Positions 1 through 7,452 of a stretch of DNA of 64,000 nucleotides are shown here, one piece after another (position 1 is the stretch's first letter; each line of letters begins with the position of its first letter). This DNA is from Synechococcus sp. HK01-R. Lineage in GTDB: Bacteria > Cyanobacteriota > Cyanobacteriia > PCC-6307 > Cyanobiaceae. The notes below the pieces were generated by a model that was given only the letters and a program-made list of their open reading frames with translations, had not been told where the DNA came from and searched no databases. Location: contig NZ_CP059059.1 of NCBI RefSeq assembly GCF_014217855.1, positions 620,001 to 684,000 on the forward strand, read 5' to 3'. Made by a program: the position numbers and the translations under genes.

Positions 1-176
1 GCAGCCATCAGGGTGGCCGTGACAGTGGCCTGAGATGGCGAGGCCAATGAAGGAGTCAGAGCTGATGCGGTCATGTTGAAACAAATAATGGGAACTGCCT
101 TAAGAACAGCATCTCCTGTGAGACCTCTCAGCAGCTCAATGAGCCTCTCCGAATCGGGAGCATCCAACTGAAGCAT
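1..176 (-). CDS. Unrecognised protein, N-terminal part only (runs off the left edge)
   Basis: An open frame on the minus strand starts with ATG at 176 and continues without a stop to the window edge, giving 58 residues. An in-frame TAG lies two codons upstream of the ATG, so this is the earliest possible start in this frame. The peptide begins MLQLDAPDSERLIELLRGL and continues with an Ala/Thr/Ser-rich stretch. Residue use looks like a real protein: an acidic, leucine-rich amphipathic start and no rare-residue runs. I see no clear Shine-Dalgarno sequence, and I do not recognise the family. It is divergent from the TrpD2-like gene, separated by about 360 bp. Confidence 0.5.
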   Translation of the reverse strand, partial: MLQLDAPDSERLIELLRGLTGDAVLKAVPIICFNMTASALTPSLASPSQATVTATLMA

Positions 177-251
177 CGACTACAGAATCAAAGGATTTTG
201 ACCAGCATTTGGCAGCCGTTTTAACAGATTATTGGCAGCAATCCTTGCACT

Positions 252-476
252 ATGAATGCACCAATAAATCATGATGTCATGGCATTCGTCCGCCGCACAC
301 TCACGACAAGCTGGTCGACTATGGCCGCGACCATGAACAAGATCTGGAGACCAAGAGCAGCTAGCTCAAAGCAACGCTTCCCCAACTTGATCGTTGAACG
401 CCTCTATTACGCCGAGGGACGCCAGCATCCGGACCATCCCCTCCATGGCCTGCAAATCGGCCTTGCCCGTTGGTAG
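252..476 (+). CDS. Doubtful small ORF (74 aa), possibly a decaying gene
   Basis: This ATG-started frame has no visible ribosome binding site. The second half (NLIVERLYYAEGRQHPDHPLHG) reads like a real protein, with a 'DGR..HP.HG' flavour that I vaguely associate with small cyanobacterial hypotheticals. The first half does not. An overlapping frame at about 290-350 gives an equally protein-like acidic stretch (HDKLVDYGRDHEQDLETKSS) ending in TAG. One reading is a short gene broken by a frameshift; the other is that nothing is encoded. The assignment is not secure. Confidence 0.25.
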   Translation: MNAPINHDVMAFVRRTLTTSWSTMAATMNKIWRPRAASSKQRFPNLIVERLYYAEGRQHPDHPLHGLQIGLARW

Positions 477-486
477 CGGTTGTTAC
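473..486. promoter_or_regulatory. Perfect NtcA-type palindrome GTA-N8-TAC
   Basis: GTAGCGGTTGTTAC matches the NtcA consensus GTA-N8-TAC exactly and lies 53 bp before the GTG start of the TrpD2-like gene. NtcA is the global nitrogen regulator of cyanobacteria. I do not see a clean TAN3T -10 box about 22 bp downstream on either strand. A six-base-specified palindrome is also expected by chance about every 4 kb, so this is only a candidate site. Confidence 0.3.
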
Positions 487-538
487 CTCCAGAGGGTGAG
501 GCAATCAAGAACGATCGCTCCATGACGGGCTTTCCACC

Positions 539-1618
539 GTGCCTCAGTCGGCCACCAGCACCCCTGAGCTCCGCCAACGCTTCAAAGAGCTGCTGCGCAA
601 AGTTGGCAGCGGTGAGCACACCAGTCGTGGCTTGAGCCGCGGGGAAGCCGATGAAGCCCTCGCTCTGATGCTTCAAGGGCATGCATCGGACACGCAAATC
701 GGTGCCTTCCTGATCGCCCACAGGATCCGTCGTCCGGAACCCCAAGAACTGGCAGGGATGGTGGACACCTACCGACGCCTGGGCCCGCAACTGACCAGCG
801 CGTCGGCTCAGCCAAAGCCGGTCTGCTTTGGCATGCCGTTCGATGGACGCACCCGCACAGCACCTCTGTACCCCCTGACCGCTCTGGTGCTCTGCGCTGC
901 CGGTCAGCCGGTGGTCCTCCAAGCTGGCGCTCGCATGCCGGTGAAGTACGGCGTCACAGCCCTGGAACTGTTCCAAGATCTGGGCCTGGATCTCCAGGGG
1001 CTGCCCCTGAACGCTGTGGCCTCTGGCTTCCAGCACCATGGCCTCGCCCTTATCCACCAGCCCGACCACTTCCCCCTCGCCGACAGCCTGATCCGTCATC
1101 GGGACGACCTGGGCAAACGACCACCGGTGGCCAGTGCCGAACTGCTCTGGACTGCCCACCACGGCGACCACCTGTTCGTGAGTGGTTTTGTGCACCCACC
1201 CACCGAAAGCCGCGCCTGGGAAACCCTGAGCCTGCTGGGGGAAGAGGATGTGATCACGGTGAAAGGGCTTGAAGGCAGCACAGACCTGCCGATCAGCCGG
1301 GCCTGCATCACGGCCCGCATGCGCCGCACAAAACCAGCGGAGCGGATGATCCTTCATCCGCGCGATCACGGTTGTTTCGGCCCCGACCAGGAGTGGACGA
1401 ACCTGGAAGCCTGGACGGAGCAGGCCCACGCAGCCCTCCGCGGTGCTGGCCCCCTGGCGGCAGCCCTGCGCTGGAATGCCGGTTGCTACCTCTGGTTCTG
1501 CGGTGTCAGTGCAAGCCTCAGTGCCGGCCTGGAGCGCGCGGAACAGTGCTTGCAGAAGGCAGAGGGCCAAACCATGCTCGAGTCTCTGATCCGTTGGCGC
1601 TCTGCTGTAGGAGGGTGA
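539..1618 (+). CDS. TrpD2-like glycosyl transferase family 3 protein (not a standard anthranilate phosphoribosyltransferase)
   Basis: The 359-residue protein starts with GTG. It has the N-terminal helical bundle of the family (about residues 10-80) and then the alpha/beta catalytic fold. Where true TrpD enzymes carry the PRPP-binding GTGGD loop, this one reads 'FGMPFDGRTRTAPLYP', so the diphosphate-binding loop is absent. That is typical of the TrpD2/YbiB branch; E. coli YbiB has been reported as a nucleic-acid-binding protein rather than an enzyme of tryptophan synthesis. The MFS gene follows after 21 bp and is probably co-transcribed. An NtcA-like site lies upstream. Fold and family are fairly sure; the function is not. 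Confidence 0.8.
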   Translation: MPQSATSTPELRQRFKELLRKVGSGEHTSRGLSRGEADEALALMLQGHASDTQIGAFLIAHRIRRPEPQELAGMVDTYRRLGPQLTSASAQPKPVCFGMPFDGRTRTAPLYPLTALVLCAAGQPVVLQAGARMPVKYGVTALELFQDLGLDLQGLPLNAVASGFQHHGLALIHQPDHFPLADSLIRHRDDLGKRPPVASAELLWTAHHGDHLFVSGFVHPPTESRAWETLSLLGEEDVITVKGLEGSTDLPISRACITARMRRTKPAERMILHPRDHGCFGPDQEWTNLEAWTEQAHAALRGAGPLAAALRWNAGCYLWFCGVSASLSAGLERAEQCLQKAEGQTMLESLIRWRSAVGG

Positions 1619-1639
1619 GATCCTCCGCAGCGCCCAGCC

Positions 1640-2902
1640 TTGCGTCGGCCTCCCGTTCCCACCCTGCTCAGCGCCTTTCTGACGCTGCTCAATGACCGGC
1701 TGGGTGAAAGCATCGTGTTTCCGCTCCTGCCGTTTCTGCTGGCGGGATTCAATGCCGATGGACGCACCCTGGGTTTGCTCGCCGGCAGTTATGCCTTCGC
1801 GCAGTTCACCGTCACACCGCTGATCGGCGCCCTGAGTGATCGCTTCGGTCGAAGGCCCGTGATCGCCACCTGTGTGAGCGGTTCGGTCTTAGGGCTCGGT
1901 TTGTTCGCGATCACGGTGAGCCTCGACTGGCCGATCGGATCGACCCTGCCGCTGATGCTTCTGTTCGCAGCGCGGCTGATCGATGGCATGAGTGGCGGCA
2001 CTGCAGCCACGGCAGGAGCCGTGCTTGCGGATGTGACCCCACCGGAACGCCGAGCTCAGGCCTTCGGTCTGATCGGCGTGGCCTTCGGACTCGGTTTCAT
2101 CATCGGACCGTTTCTCGGAGGGCAGCTGGCCCGCATCTCAGTCACCCTGCCGGTGTGGGTGGCCACAGGCTTCGCCGTGCTCAACCTGGTGGTGGTTCTA
2201 CTGCTGCTGCCGGAGACCCACGCCCGTGATGCCCGCCGGGCAATGCCGCGAAAACGGGATCTCAACCCCTTTGCTCAGATCGCCAAGGTGATGGGCAACC
2301 CAGCGGTGGGACGTCTCTGTCTGAGCTTCTTTCTGTTCTTCCTGGCCTTCAACGGCTTCACCGCCATCCTGGTGCTCTACTTCAAGCAGCGGTTCAACTG
2401 GGGCCCGGAGCTGGCCACCACTGCTTTTCTGATCGTCGGAGTGGTCGCCACCCTGGTGCAAGGCGGCCTGATCGGACCTCTGGTGAAACGACTCGGTGAG
2501 TGGCGTCTCACCCTGATCGGACTCGGACTGGTGATTGCAGGCTGCCTGCTGATTCCCGCCACGGATCCTGAGCAAGCCCAAGTCGGGGTGTTCAGTGCCG
2601 TGGCGATTCTGGCCACCGGCACAGGTCTGGTGACGCCAAGCTTGCGCAGCCTGGTGTCTCGACGCCTGGATAGCGAGGGCCAGGGTGCTGCTCTAGGCAG
2701 CCTTCAGGCTCTGCAGAGTCTGGGCAGTTTTCTCGGCCCCCCCGTGGCCGGACTCAGCTACGACCTGGTCGGTGCCGCCAGCCCTTTCCTGGGCGGTGCC
2801 ATGGTCCTTGCCCTGGTCATCCTGCTGGTCAGCGGCAGCCCCCTACCCCGAAACACAGACCTGAACACAAGCTCTCCAGAACACAGTCGGGGCAAAGCGT
2901 GA
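1640..2902 (+). CDS. MFS transporter (DHA1 / TetA-like efflux protein)
   Basis: This 420-residue membrane protein has about 12 hydrophobic segments. The MFS motif A lies between segments 2 and 3 (GALSDRFGRRP, residues 63-73). A second half-motif (GPLVKRLGEWRL) lies at the start of the C-terminal half. Both the length and the short polar loops fit 12-segment drug:H+ antiporters of the tetracycline-exporter type. The substrate cannot be read from sequence. The start is TTG at 1640; no earlier ATG or GTG is available before the previous gene's stop at 1618. It likely forms a unit with the upstream TrpD2-like gene. Polyphosphate kinase follows 43 bp later. Confidence 0.85.
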   Translation: MRRPPVPTLLSAFLTLLNDRLGESIVFPLLPFLLAGFNADGRTLGLLAGSYAFAQFTVTPLIGALSDRFGRRPVIATCVSGSVLGLGLFAITVSLDWPIGSTLPLMLLFAARLIDGMSGGTAATAGAVLADVTPPERRAQAFGLIGVAFGLGFIIGPFLGGQLARISVTLPVWVATGFAVLNLVVVLLLLPETHARDARRAMPRKRDLNPFAQIAKVMGNPAVGRLCLSFFLFFLAFNGFTAILVLYFKQRFNWGPELATTAFLIVGVVATLVQGGLIGPLVKRLGEWRLTLIGLGLVIAGCLLIPATDPEQAQVGVFSAVAILATGTGLVTPSLRSLVSRRLDSEGQGAALGSLQALQSLGSFLGPPVAGLSYDLVGAASPFLGGAMVLALVILLVSGSPLPRNTDLNTSSPEHSRGKA

Positions 2903-2945
2903 TTGCTACGTTGCGCGGACAGCAGCCGCCTCTCCAGGCCCACCC

Positions 2946-5111
2946 ATGTCCGCTCATCACCTGGCCCCGGAGCACTACATCAACCGGGAACTGAGCTGGA
3001 TCGCCTTCAACGAACGAGTGCTGGAACTCGCACTCGATGAGCGAACACCCCTTCTGGAGCAGGCAAAATTCAGCGCGATTTTCAGCAACAACCTCGACGA
3101 ATTCTTCATGGTGCGAGTCGCCTCCCTGAAGAGTCAGGTGGAGGCTGGTATCAGCAAACGCAGTGAGGATGGACTGACTCCCCTTGAGCAGCTGCATAAG
3201 ATCCGCGAACGGCTGACGCCGGTCTTAGAGCAGCAACAAAAGCATTACCGCAGTCGACTGAAATCACAGCTGCGCGAGCATGGCGCCCACCTGCTCGATT
3301 ACGAGCAGCTGAACAAGAAACAGCGCCTCTGGATCGACAACTTCTTCCAGACAGCAATCTTTCCGGTGCTCACGCCGCTGGCCGTGGATCCGGCCCATCC
3401 CTTCCCCTTCGTCAGCAACCTGAGTCTCAACGTCGCCGCCCTGATCCTCGATCCCCAGTCAGGCCAACGCCAACTGGCCAGGGTGAAGGTGCCCCAAAAG
3501 ATCCTGCCCCGGTTCGTTGCGATCCCTACCGATCTCAGCGATTTGGAGCGTGAGCCCCTCCACACCGCCGTGCCCTTAGAGCAGGTGGTGGCCTTCAACC
3601 TCAGCCTTCTCTTCCCTGGCATGAAGATCGAAGGCCATTATTTCTTCCGCGTCACCCGAGACGCCGACCTGGAACTGCGTGATCTCGAGGCCGACGATCT
3701 CATGATCGCGATCGAGCAGGGCCTGCGCAAACGGCGCATGGGTGGAGAGGTGGTACGCCTCGAGGTGGCCGATGAAATGCCCCAGGACGTGATCGACATG
3801 CTGATGGAAGGCATGTCTGTAGAAGAGGAAGACCTGTATCGAATCGGTGGTCCCCTCGGCCTCGATGACCTCTTTGGTCTGCTGGCAATCCCCCTGCCTC
3901 AACTCAAAGATCAGGGCCACAGCGGCCAGACCCCAGCGATTCTGTCCCGGGCCCAGCGCAGCATGCTCGAGGACGGCTCGATCAAGGAAGAGGAATTTGA
4001 AAGCATCTTCTCGGTGATCCGTCGGCGTGATGTGCTGCTGCACCACCCCTACGACCTGTTCTCCACCTCCGTGGAGGAATTCATCAATCAGGCCGCTGAT
4101 GATCCACTGGTGATGGGGATCAAGATGACCCTCTATCGCACCTCCAAGGATTCACCGATCATCGCCGCCCTCATCCGTGCAGCCGAAAACGGAAAGCAGG
4201 TGATGGCTTTGGTGGAGCTGAAGGCCCGCTTCGATGAAGACAACAACATCCAGTGGGCCAAACACCTGGAGCGATGCGGCGTCCATGTGGTGTACGGGGT
4301 GATCGGCCTCAAAACCCACACCAAGATCGTGCTGGTCGTGCGCAAGGAGAAGGAGCGCCTGCGCAGCTACGTGCACATCGGTACTGGCAACTACAACTCC
4401 AAGACCTCGAAGCTTTACACCGATGTGGGGCTTCTCTCTGCCCGTCCGGAACTGGGCCAGGATCTGGTGGAACTATTCAACTATCTAACGGGCTTCTCGA
4501 AACAGCAAAGTTTCCGTCGCCTGCTCGTAGCCCCAGTGTCCCTGCGCAAGGGGATGGAACAACTGATTCGCCGGGAGATCGATCACGCCCGCGAGGGTCG
4601 CACCGGTCACATTCGGGCCAAAATGAATTCACTTGTGGATCCGGAGATCGTCGCACTTCTCTATGAAGCCTCCCAGGCAGGGGTGCGCATTGAACTCATC
4701 ATTCGCGGCATGTGCTGCCTACTTCCTGGACGAGAAGGTCTCAGTGAAACAATCAGTGTGGTGAGCATCCTGGGCCGCTTCCTCGAGCACTCCCGGATTT
4801 TCTGGTTCGCCAATGGCGGTGAGCCCGAGGTATTCATCGGCAGTGCGGATTGGATGCCCCGCAACCTCGACCGCAGGGTGGAGGCGGTGACCCCTGTCGA
4901 GGAGCCAGCCCTGCGCGAGCAACTGGAGCGCCTGCTCGCTCTCTACCTGGCGGACAACCAGGGTGCCTGGGACATGCAGAGCGATGGCAGTTTCCAGCGC
5001 CGCTTCGCCGACACTGAAAGCTGCAACTCCCAGCTGCAACTGATCGATCGTTGGCGGCAGGGCGTTCCCTCCGAAACAGCGCTCAAAGAAGCCAATGCAA
5101 ACGATTCTTGA
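2946..5111 (+). CDS. ppk: Polyphosphate kinase 1
   Basis: This 721-residue enzyme makes polyphosphate from the gamma-phosphate of ATP, and runs the reverse reaction. All four PPK1 domains are present: the N-terminal helical part (ELSWIAFNERVLELA, near residue 15), the head domain, and the two phospholipase-D-like C domains. The autophosphorylated histidine is His458 in 'IGLKTHTKI'. A second conserved histidine, His477 in 'VHIGTGNYNSKTSKL', follows 19 residues later, the same spacing as His435/His454 in E. coli. Length is normal for the family. It starts at ATG 2946. The gene fits with pstS elsewhere in the window as part of phosphate handling. Confidence 0.97.
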   Translation: MSAHHLAPEHYINRELSWIAFNERVLELALDERTPLLEQAKFSAIFSNNLDEFFMVRVASLKSQVEAGISKRSEDGLTPLEQLHKIRERLTPVLEQQQKHYRSRLKSQLREHGAHLLDYEQLNKKQRLWIDNFFQTAIFPVLTPLAVDPAHPFPFVSNLSLNVAALILDPQSGQRQLARVKVPQKILPRFVAIPTDLSDLEREPLHTAVPLEQVVAFNLSLLFPGMKIEGHYFFRVTRDADLELRDLEADDLMIAIEQGLRKRRMGGEVVRLEVADEMPQDVIDMLMEGMSVEEEDLYRIGGPLGLDDLFGLLAIPLPQLKDQGHSGQTPAILSRAQRSMLEDGSIKEEEFESIFSVIRRRDVLLHHPYDLFSTSVEEFINQAADDPLVMGIKMTLYRTSKDSPIIAALIRAAENGKQVMALVELKARFDEDNNIQWAKHLERCGVHVVYGVIGLKTHTKIVLVVRKEKERLRSYVHIGTGNYNSKTSKLYTDVGLLSARPELGQDLVELFNYLTGFSKQQSFRRLLVAPVSLRKGMEQLIRREIDHAREGRTGHIRAKMNSLVDPEIVALLYEASQAGVRIELIIRGMCCLLPGREGLSETISVVSILGRFLEHSRIFWFANGGEPEVFIGSADWMPRNLDRRVEAVTPVEEPALREQLERLLALYLADNQGAWDMQSDGSFQRRFADTESCNSQLQLIDRWRQGVPSETALKEANANDS

Positions 5112-5312
5112 TCTTCGTTACGACTGCTACAACATTGGCTGACAAAATAATCAGTTTCCTACAGGGAACAGAGGTCGCTTCCATTCAATATCTGCATCGC
5201 CAACAGAAGTGAGACGGCCAAGTATCAAACTCGTTCGAATGTCCTGAAAAGCTTCCAATTCATACAACGCACCCTCAGCTCATAGTGCTAAATTGCGCGC
5301 AAATCTAATCTC

Positions 5313-5318
5313 AGGAGG
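5313..5318 (+). promoter_or_regulatory. Consensus Shine-Dalgarno of the sigma-factor gene
   Basis: A full AGGAGG lies 8 nt before ATG 5327 and 5 nt before an adjoining in-frame GTG at 5324. The spacing favours ATG. Such a complete SD is uncommon among the genes of this window. Confidence 0.75.
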
Positions 5319-5326
5319 CCAGGGTG

Positions 5327-6349
5327 ATGGGGATCCCTCTGGAATCTGTCGAAGGAGCACATCGCGCTTCTTCGTCGGAACCTGTATTGCCGAACACATC
5401 GCGTGTTCGCAATGATGGTGCATCCAAACCAGCGCAAGGATCACGTCAGTCCCGCCAGGGCGGACGACTGTCCACTGATTCCATTGGCTATTACCTGAGC
5501 AGCATCGGCAGGATTCCTCTGCTGACGGCCGCCGAAGAAATCGAGCTTGCACACCACGTGCAGTCCATGAAGCAGCTGCTCGAGCTGCCTGAGCAAGAGC
5601 GCAGCCCACGCCAGAAGCATCAGATCCGCATGGGCAAACGCGCCCGGGATCGCATGATGGCGGCCAACCTGCGCCTCGTGGTGAGCGTCGCCAAGAAATA
5701 CCAAAATCAGGGCCTGGAACTGCTGGACCTGGTTCAGGAAGGGGCGATCGGCTTAGAGCGGGCTGTCGACAAGTTCGATCCCGCCATGGGTTACAAATTT
5801 TCCACCTATGCCTACTGGTGGATCCGTCAAGGGATGACCCGGGCCATCGATAACAGCGCCCGCACCATTCGCCTGCCCATCCACATCAGCGAGAAGCTCT
5901 CGAAGATGCGGCGCATCTCCCGTGAGCTCTCCCATCGTTTCGGTCGCCAGCCCAATCGCCTAGAGCTGGCCCATGCCATGGGGATCGAACCACAGGATCT
6001 GGAAGACCTGATCGCCCAAAGCGCCCCCTGCGCCTCTCTCGACGCTCACGCCCGCGGCGAAGAAGATCGCAGCACCCTCGGTGAACTGATTCCCGATCCC
6101 AATGGCAGCGAGCCGATGGAGGGAATGGACCGCAGCATCCAGAAGGAGCATCTGGGCGGCTGGCTCTCCCAGCTGAATGAGCGGGAGCAGAAGATTCTCC
6201 GCCTTCGCTTTGGCCTTGATGGCCAAGAGCCCCTGACCCTTGCAGAGATTGGTCGTCAGATCAGCGTGTCCCGTGAACGGGTGCGCCAACTGGAGGCCAA
6301 GGCCATTCTCAAGCTGCGGCTCATGACCAACCACCAGCAGGCGGCCTGA
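5327..6349 (+). CDS. RNA polymerase sigma factor, RpoD-like group 2
   Basis: The 340-residue sigma-70 protein lacks the long N-terminal region 1.1 and the big non-conserved insert of a primary sigma factor. After a variable serine/arginine-rich head (residues 1-48), region 1.2 (DSIGYYLSSIGRIPLL, 51-66) follows. Region 2 covers about 105-177 and includes the core-binding 'QEGAIGLERAVDKFDP' and -10-reading 'YAYWWIRQGMTRAI'. Region 3 is next, and region 4 has a C-terminal helix-turn-helix (about 303-331, LAEIGRQISVSRERVRQLE). Group 2 factors in cyanobacteria are non-essential and respond to light, nutrients or stress. Which letter name it carries cannot be decided here. A 215 bp non-coding region precedes it. 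Confidence 0.95.
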   Translation: MGIPLESVEGAHRASSSEPVLPNTSRVRNDGASKPAQGSRQSRQGGRLSTDSIGYYLSSIGRIPLLTAAEEIELAHHVQSMKQLLELPEQERSPRQKHQIRMGKRARDRMMAANLRLVVSVAKKYQNQGLELLDLVQEGAIGLERAVDKFDPAMGYKFSTYAYWWIRQGMTRAIDNSARTIRLPIHISEKLSKMRRISRELSHRFGRQPNRLELAHAMGIEPQDLEDLIAQSAPCASLDAHARGEEDRSTLGELIPDPNGSEPMEGMDRSIQKEHLGGWLSQLNEREQKILRLRFGLDGQEPLTLAEIGRQISVSRERVRQLEAKAILKLRLMTNHQQAA

Positions 6350-6369
6350 TTACACCCCTGCCCCTGCTG

Positions 6370-6996
6370 GTGATCGCCGCCTGGCTGGCCTGCGTGCTCG
6401 GCATGGCAGTGGTCGCCCGCAGGCTCTGGCCGGAGCGTCGAGAGCTGAGCCGGAAGATCGTGCACATCGGCACCGGTCCAGTCGTCCCTCTGGCCTGGTG
6501 GCTCGGGATTACGGCGGCCGTCGCGATTCCCATCGCACTGCTGGTCACCCTGGTGGCCTTGATCAATCACCGCTGGCGACTGCTGCCGGCCGTCGAGGAC
6601 ATCGAGCGCCACAGCTACGGCACCGTCGCCTATGGCCTTTCCATCAGCGTGCTGCTCATTGCGTTCTGGCCTGACCATGCCGATGCCGTCTGCGCCGGTG
6701 TGCTGGTGATGGCTTGCGCCGATGGTCTTGCCGGATTAATCGGTCGCGGCATTCCCTCCGCCAGTTGGCGTCTGTGGGGTCAGCGCAAGTCGATGCTCGG
6801 AACCCTCACGATGGCCCTGGTCAGCCTGTTGGTGCTGATCGTGCTGGCAGCACTGACCTCGCCGTCTCCACCGCTCACCAGTTTGTTGATCATCGCGGGG
6901 CTGGCCACAGTGCTTGAACAACTCAGCCGGTGGGGCATCGACAACTTTTCTGTACCAGTGACTGTGGCCATCTGCTGGTGGAGCCTGAATCCCTAA
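6370..6996 (+). CDS. Phytol kinase / dolichol-kinase family membrane protein
   Basis: This polytopic membrane protein has about 208 residues and 5-7 hydrophobic segments. It carries the family hallmark 'SRKIVHIGTGP' near residue 35 and 'ADGLAGLIGRG' near residue 120. In plants and cyanobacteria this CTP-dependent kinase family (VTE5, Sec59-like) phosphorylates phytol released from chlorophyll, feeding tocopherol and phylloquinone synthesis. The start is uncertain: GTG 6370 is the first standard start, but the frame is open back to the sigma-factor stop at 6347-6349, and the residues before GTG (PLPL) look like part of the first membrane segment. It likely shares a transcript with the sigma gene. 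Confidence 0.75.
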   Translation: MIAAWLACVLGMAVVARRLWPERRELSRKIVHIGTGPVVPLAWWLGITAAVAIPIALLVTLVALINHRWRLLPAVEDIERHSYGTVAYGLSISVLLIAFWPDHADAVCAGVLVMACADGLAGLIGRGIPSASWRLWGQRKSMLGTLTMALVSLLVLIVLAALTSPSPPLTSLLIIAGLATVLEQLSRWGIDNFSVPVTVAICWWSLNP

Positions 6997-7313
6997 ACCC
7001 GCAACAGCCTCTCCCAGTGACGCTGCCAGTCCCCGTGGCTTCCAAGACCCACCACGAGCAGCTGTTCCCTGGGAAGCCGTTGCAATCCCGCCTGCCAGCT
7101 GGTGATTTGCTCTGCTTTCTCCATCCACAACGCCATCACATGGCCTTGGAGCCGGTCAGCATCCCAGTGCTGTTGAACAGCCATCCACTGCGTCCACTGC
7201 AACAAAGCGTCCAACTGGATCGGGCGAAAGCCCTTGAGTAACAACCCAGTTTCCTGCTCGAGCTCAAACAGACGCAGTGAATCCCCGAAACCAAAGAAGT
7301 GAAGAAACACCAT
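6993..7313 (-). CDS. Conserved-looking hypothetical protein (106 aa)
   Basis: It starts at ATG 7313 and its stop overlaps the end of the kinase-like gene on the other strand by 4 bp. The protein begins with an aromatic-rich MVFLHFFGFGDSLRLFELE and has a Trp/Gln-rich middle with several WxxW-like pairs. It has no signal peptide, no clear membrane segment and no motif I recognise. The composition and its place as the only reading of this stretch argue that it is real. I can offer no function. Confidence 0.55.
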   Translation of the reverse strand: MVFLHFFGFGDSLRLFELEQETGLLLKGFRPIQLDALLQWTQWMAVQQHWDADRLQGHVMALWMEKAEQITSWQAGLQRLPREQLLVVGLGSHGDWQRHWERLLRV

Positions 7314-7429
7314 AGGCCTCAGCCTTCCTAAGAGGTTTCCTCAACCTAGGCAATACGCAACGATGCGAAGTTCAGCCTGAACGAATTATTTAACTGGCGC
7401 ACATCAACGAATTAATGATCAACAATCTT

Positions 7430-7452
7430 GGCACTCTCACGAGGAGAGTGCC
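7430..7452 (-). terminator. Hairpin overlapping the end of the DAHP synthase gene
   Basis: GGCACTCTC and GAGAGTGCC form a perfect 9 bp stem around a 5 nt loop. The stem includes the last codons and stop of the minus-strand DAHP synthase gene. It is not followed by a real T-run on that strand (AAGATTGTTGATC follows), so it may be a weak terminator or an RNA 3'-end stabiliser rather than a classic intrinsic terminator. Confidence 0.45.

Larger units (their letters stand above)
177..538. other. Intergenic region between divergent genes
   Basis: About 360 bp separate the divergent left-edge gene from the TrpD2-like gene. The region holds the doubtful 74-codon ORF and, at its right end, a perfect GTA-N8-TAC palindrome. 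No RNA gene or terminator hairpin is evident. The first 100 bp are AT-richer than the coding DNA around them and would suit a promoter for the minus-strand gene, but no convincing -10/-35 pair can be singled out. Confidence 0.5.

Noticed and set aside
170-183. NtcA half-site near the start of the left-edge gene
   Set aside because: Only TAC and the spacing fit (GAA-N8-TAC), and it overlaps the start codon region.
407-1570. 387-codon open frame antisense to the TrpD2-like gene
   Set aside because: It is Gln/Ala/Gly-rich with no recognisable domain. The plus-strand frame has a clear family fold and a following gene in the same direction.
5117-5130. Near-NtcA site upstream of the sigma-factor gene
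   Set aside because: GTT-N8-TAC has a mismatch in a key position and lies about 200 bp from the start, so chance is the better explanation.
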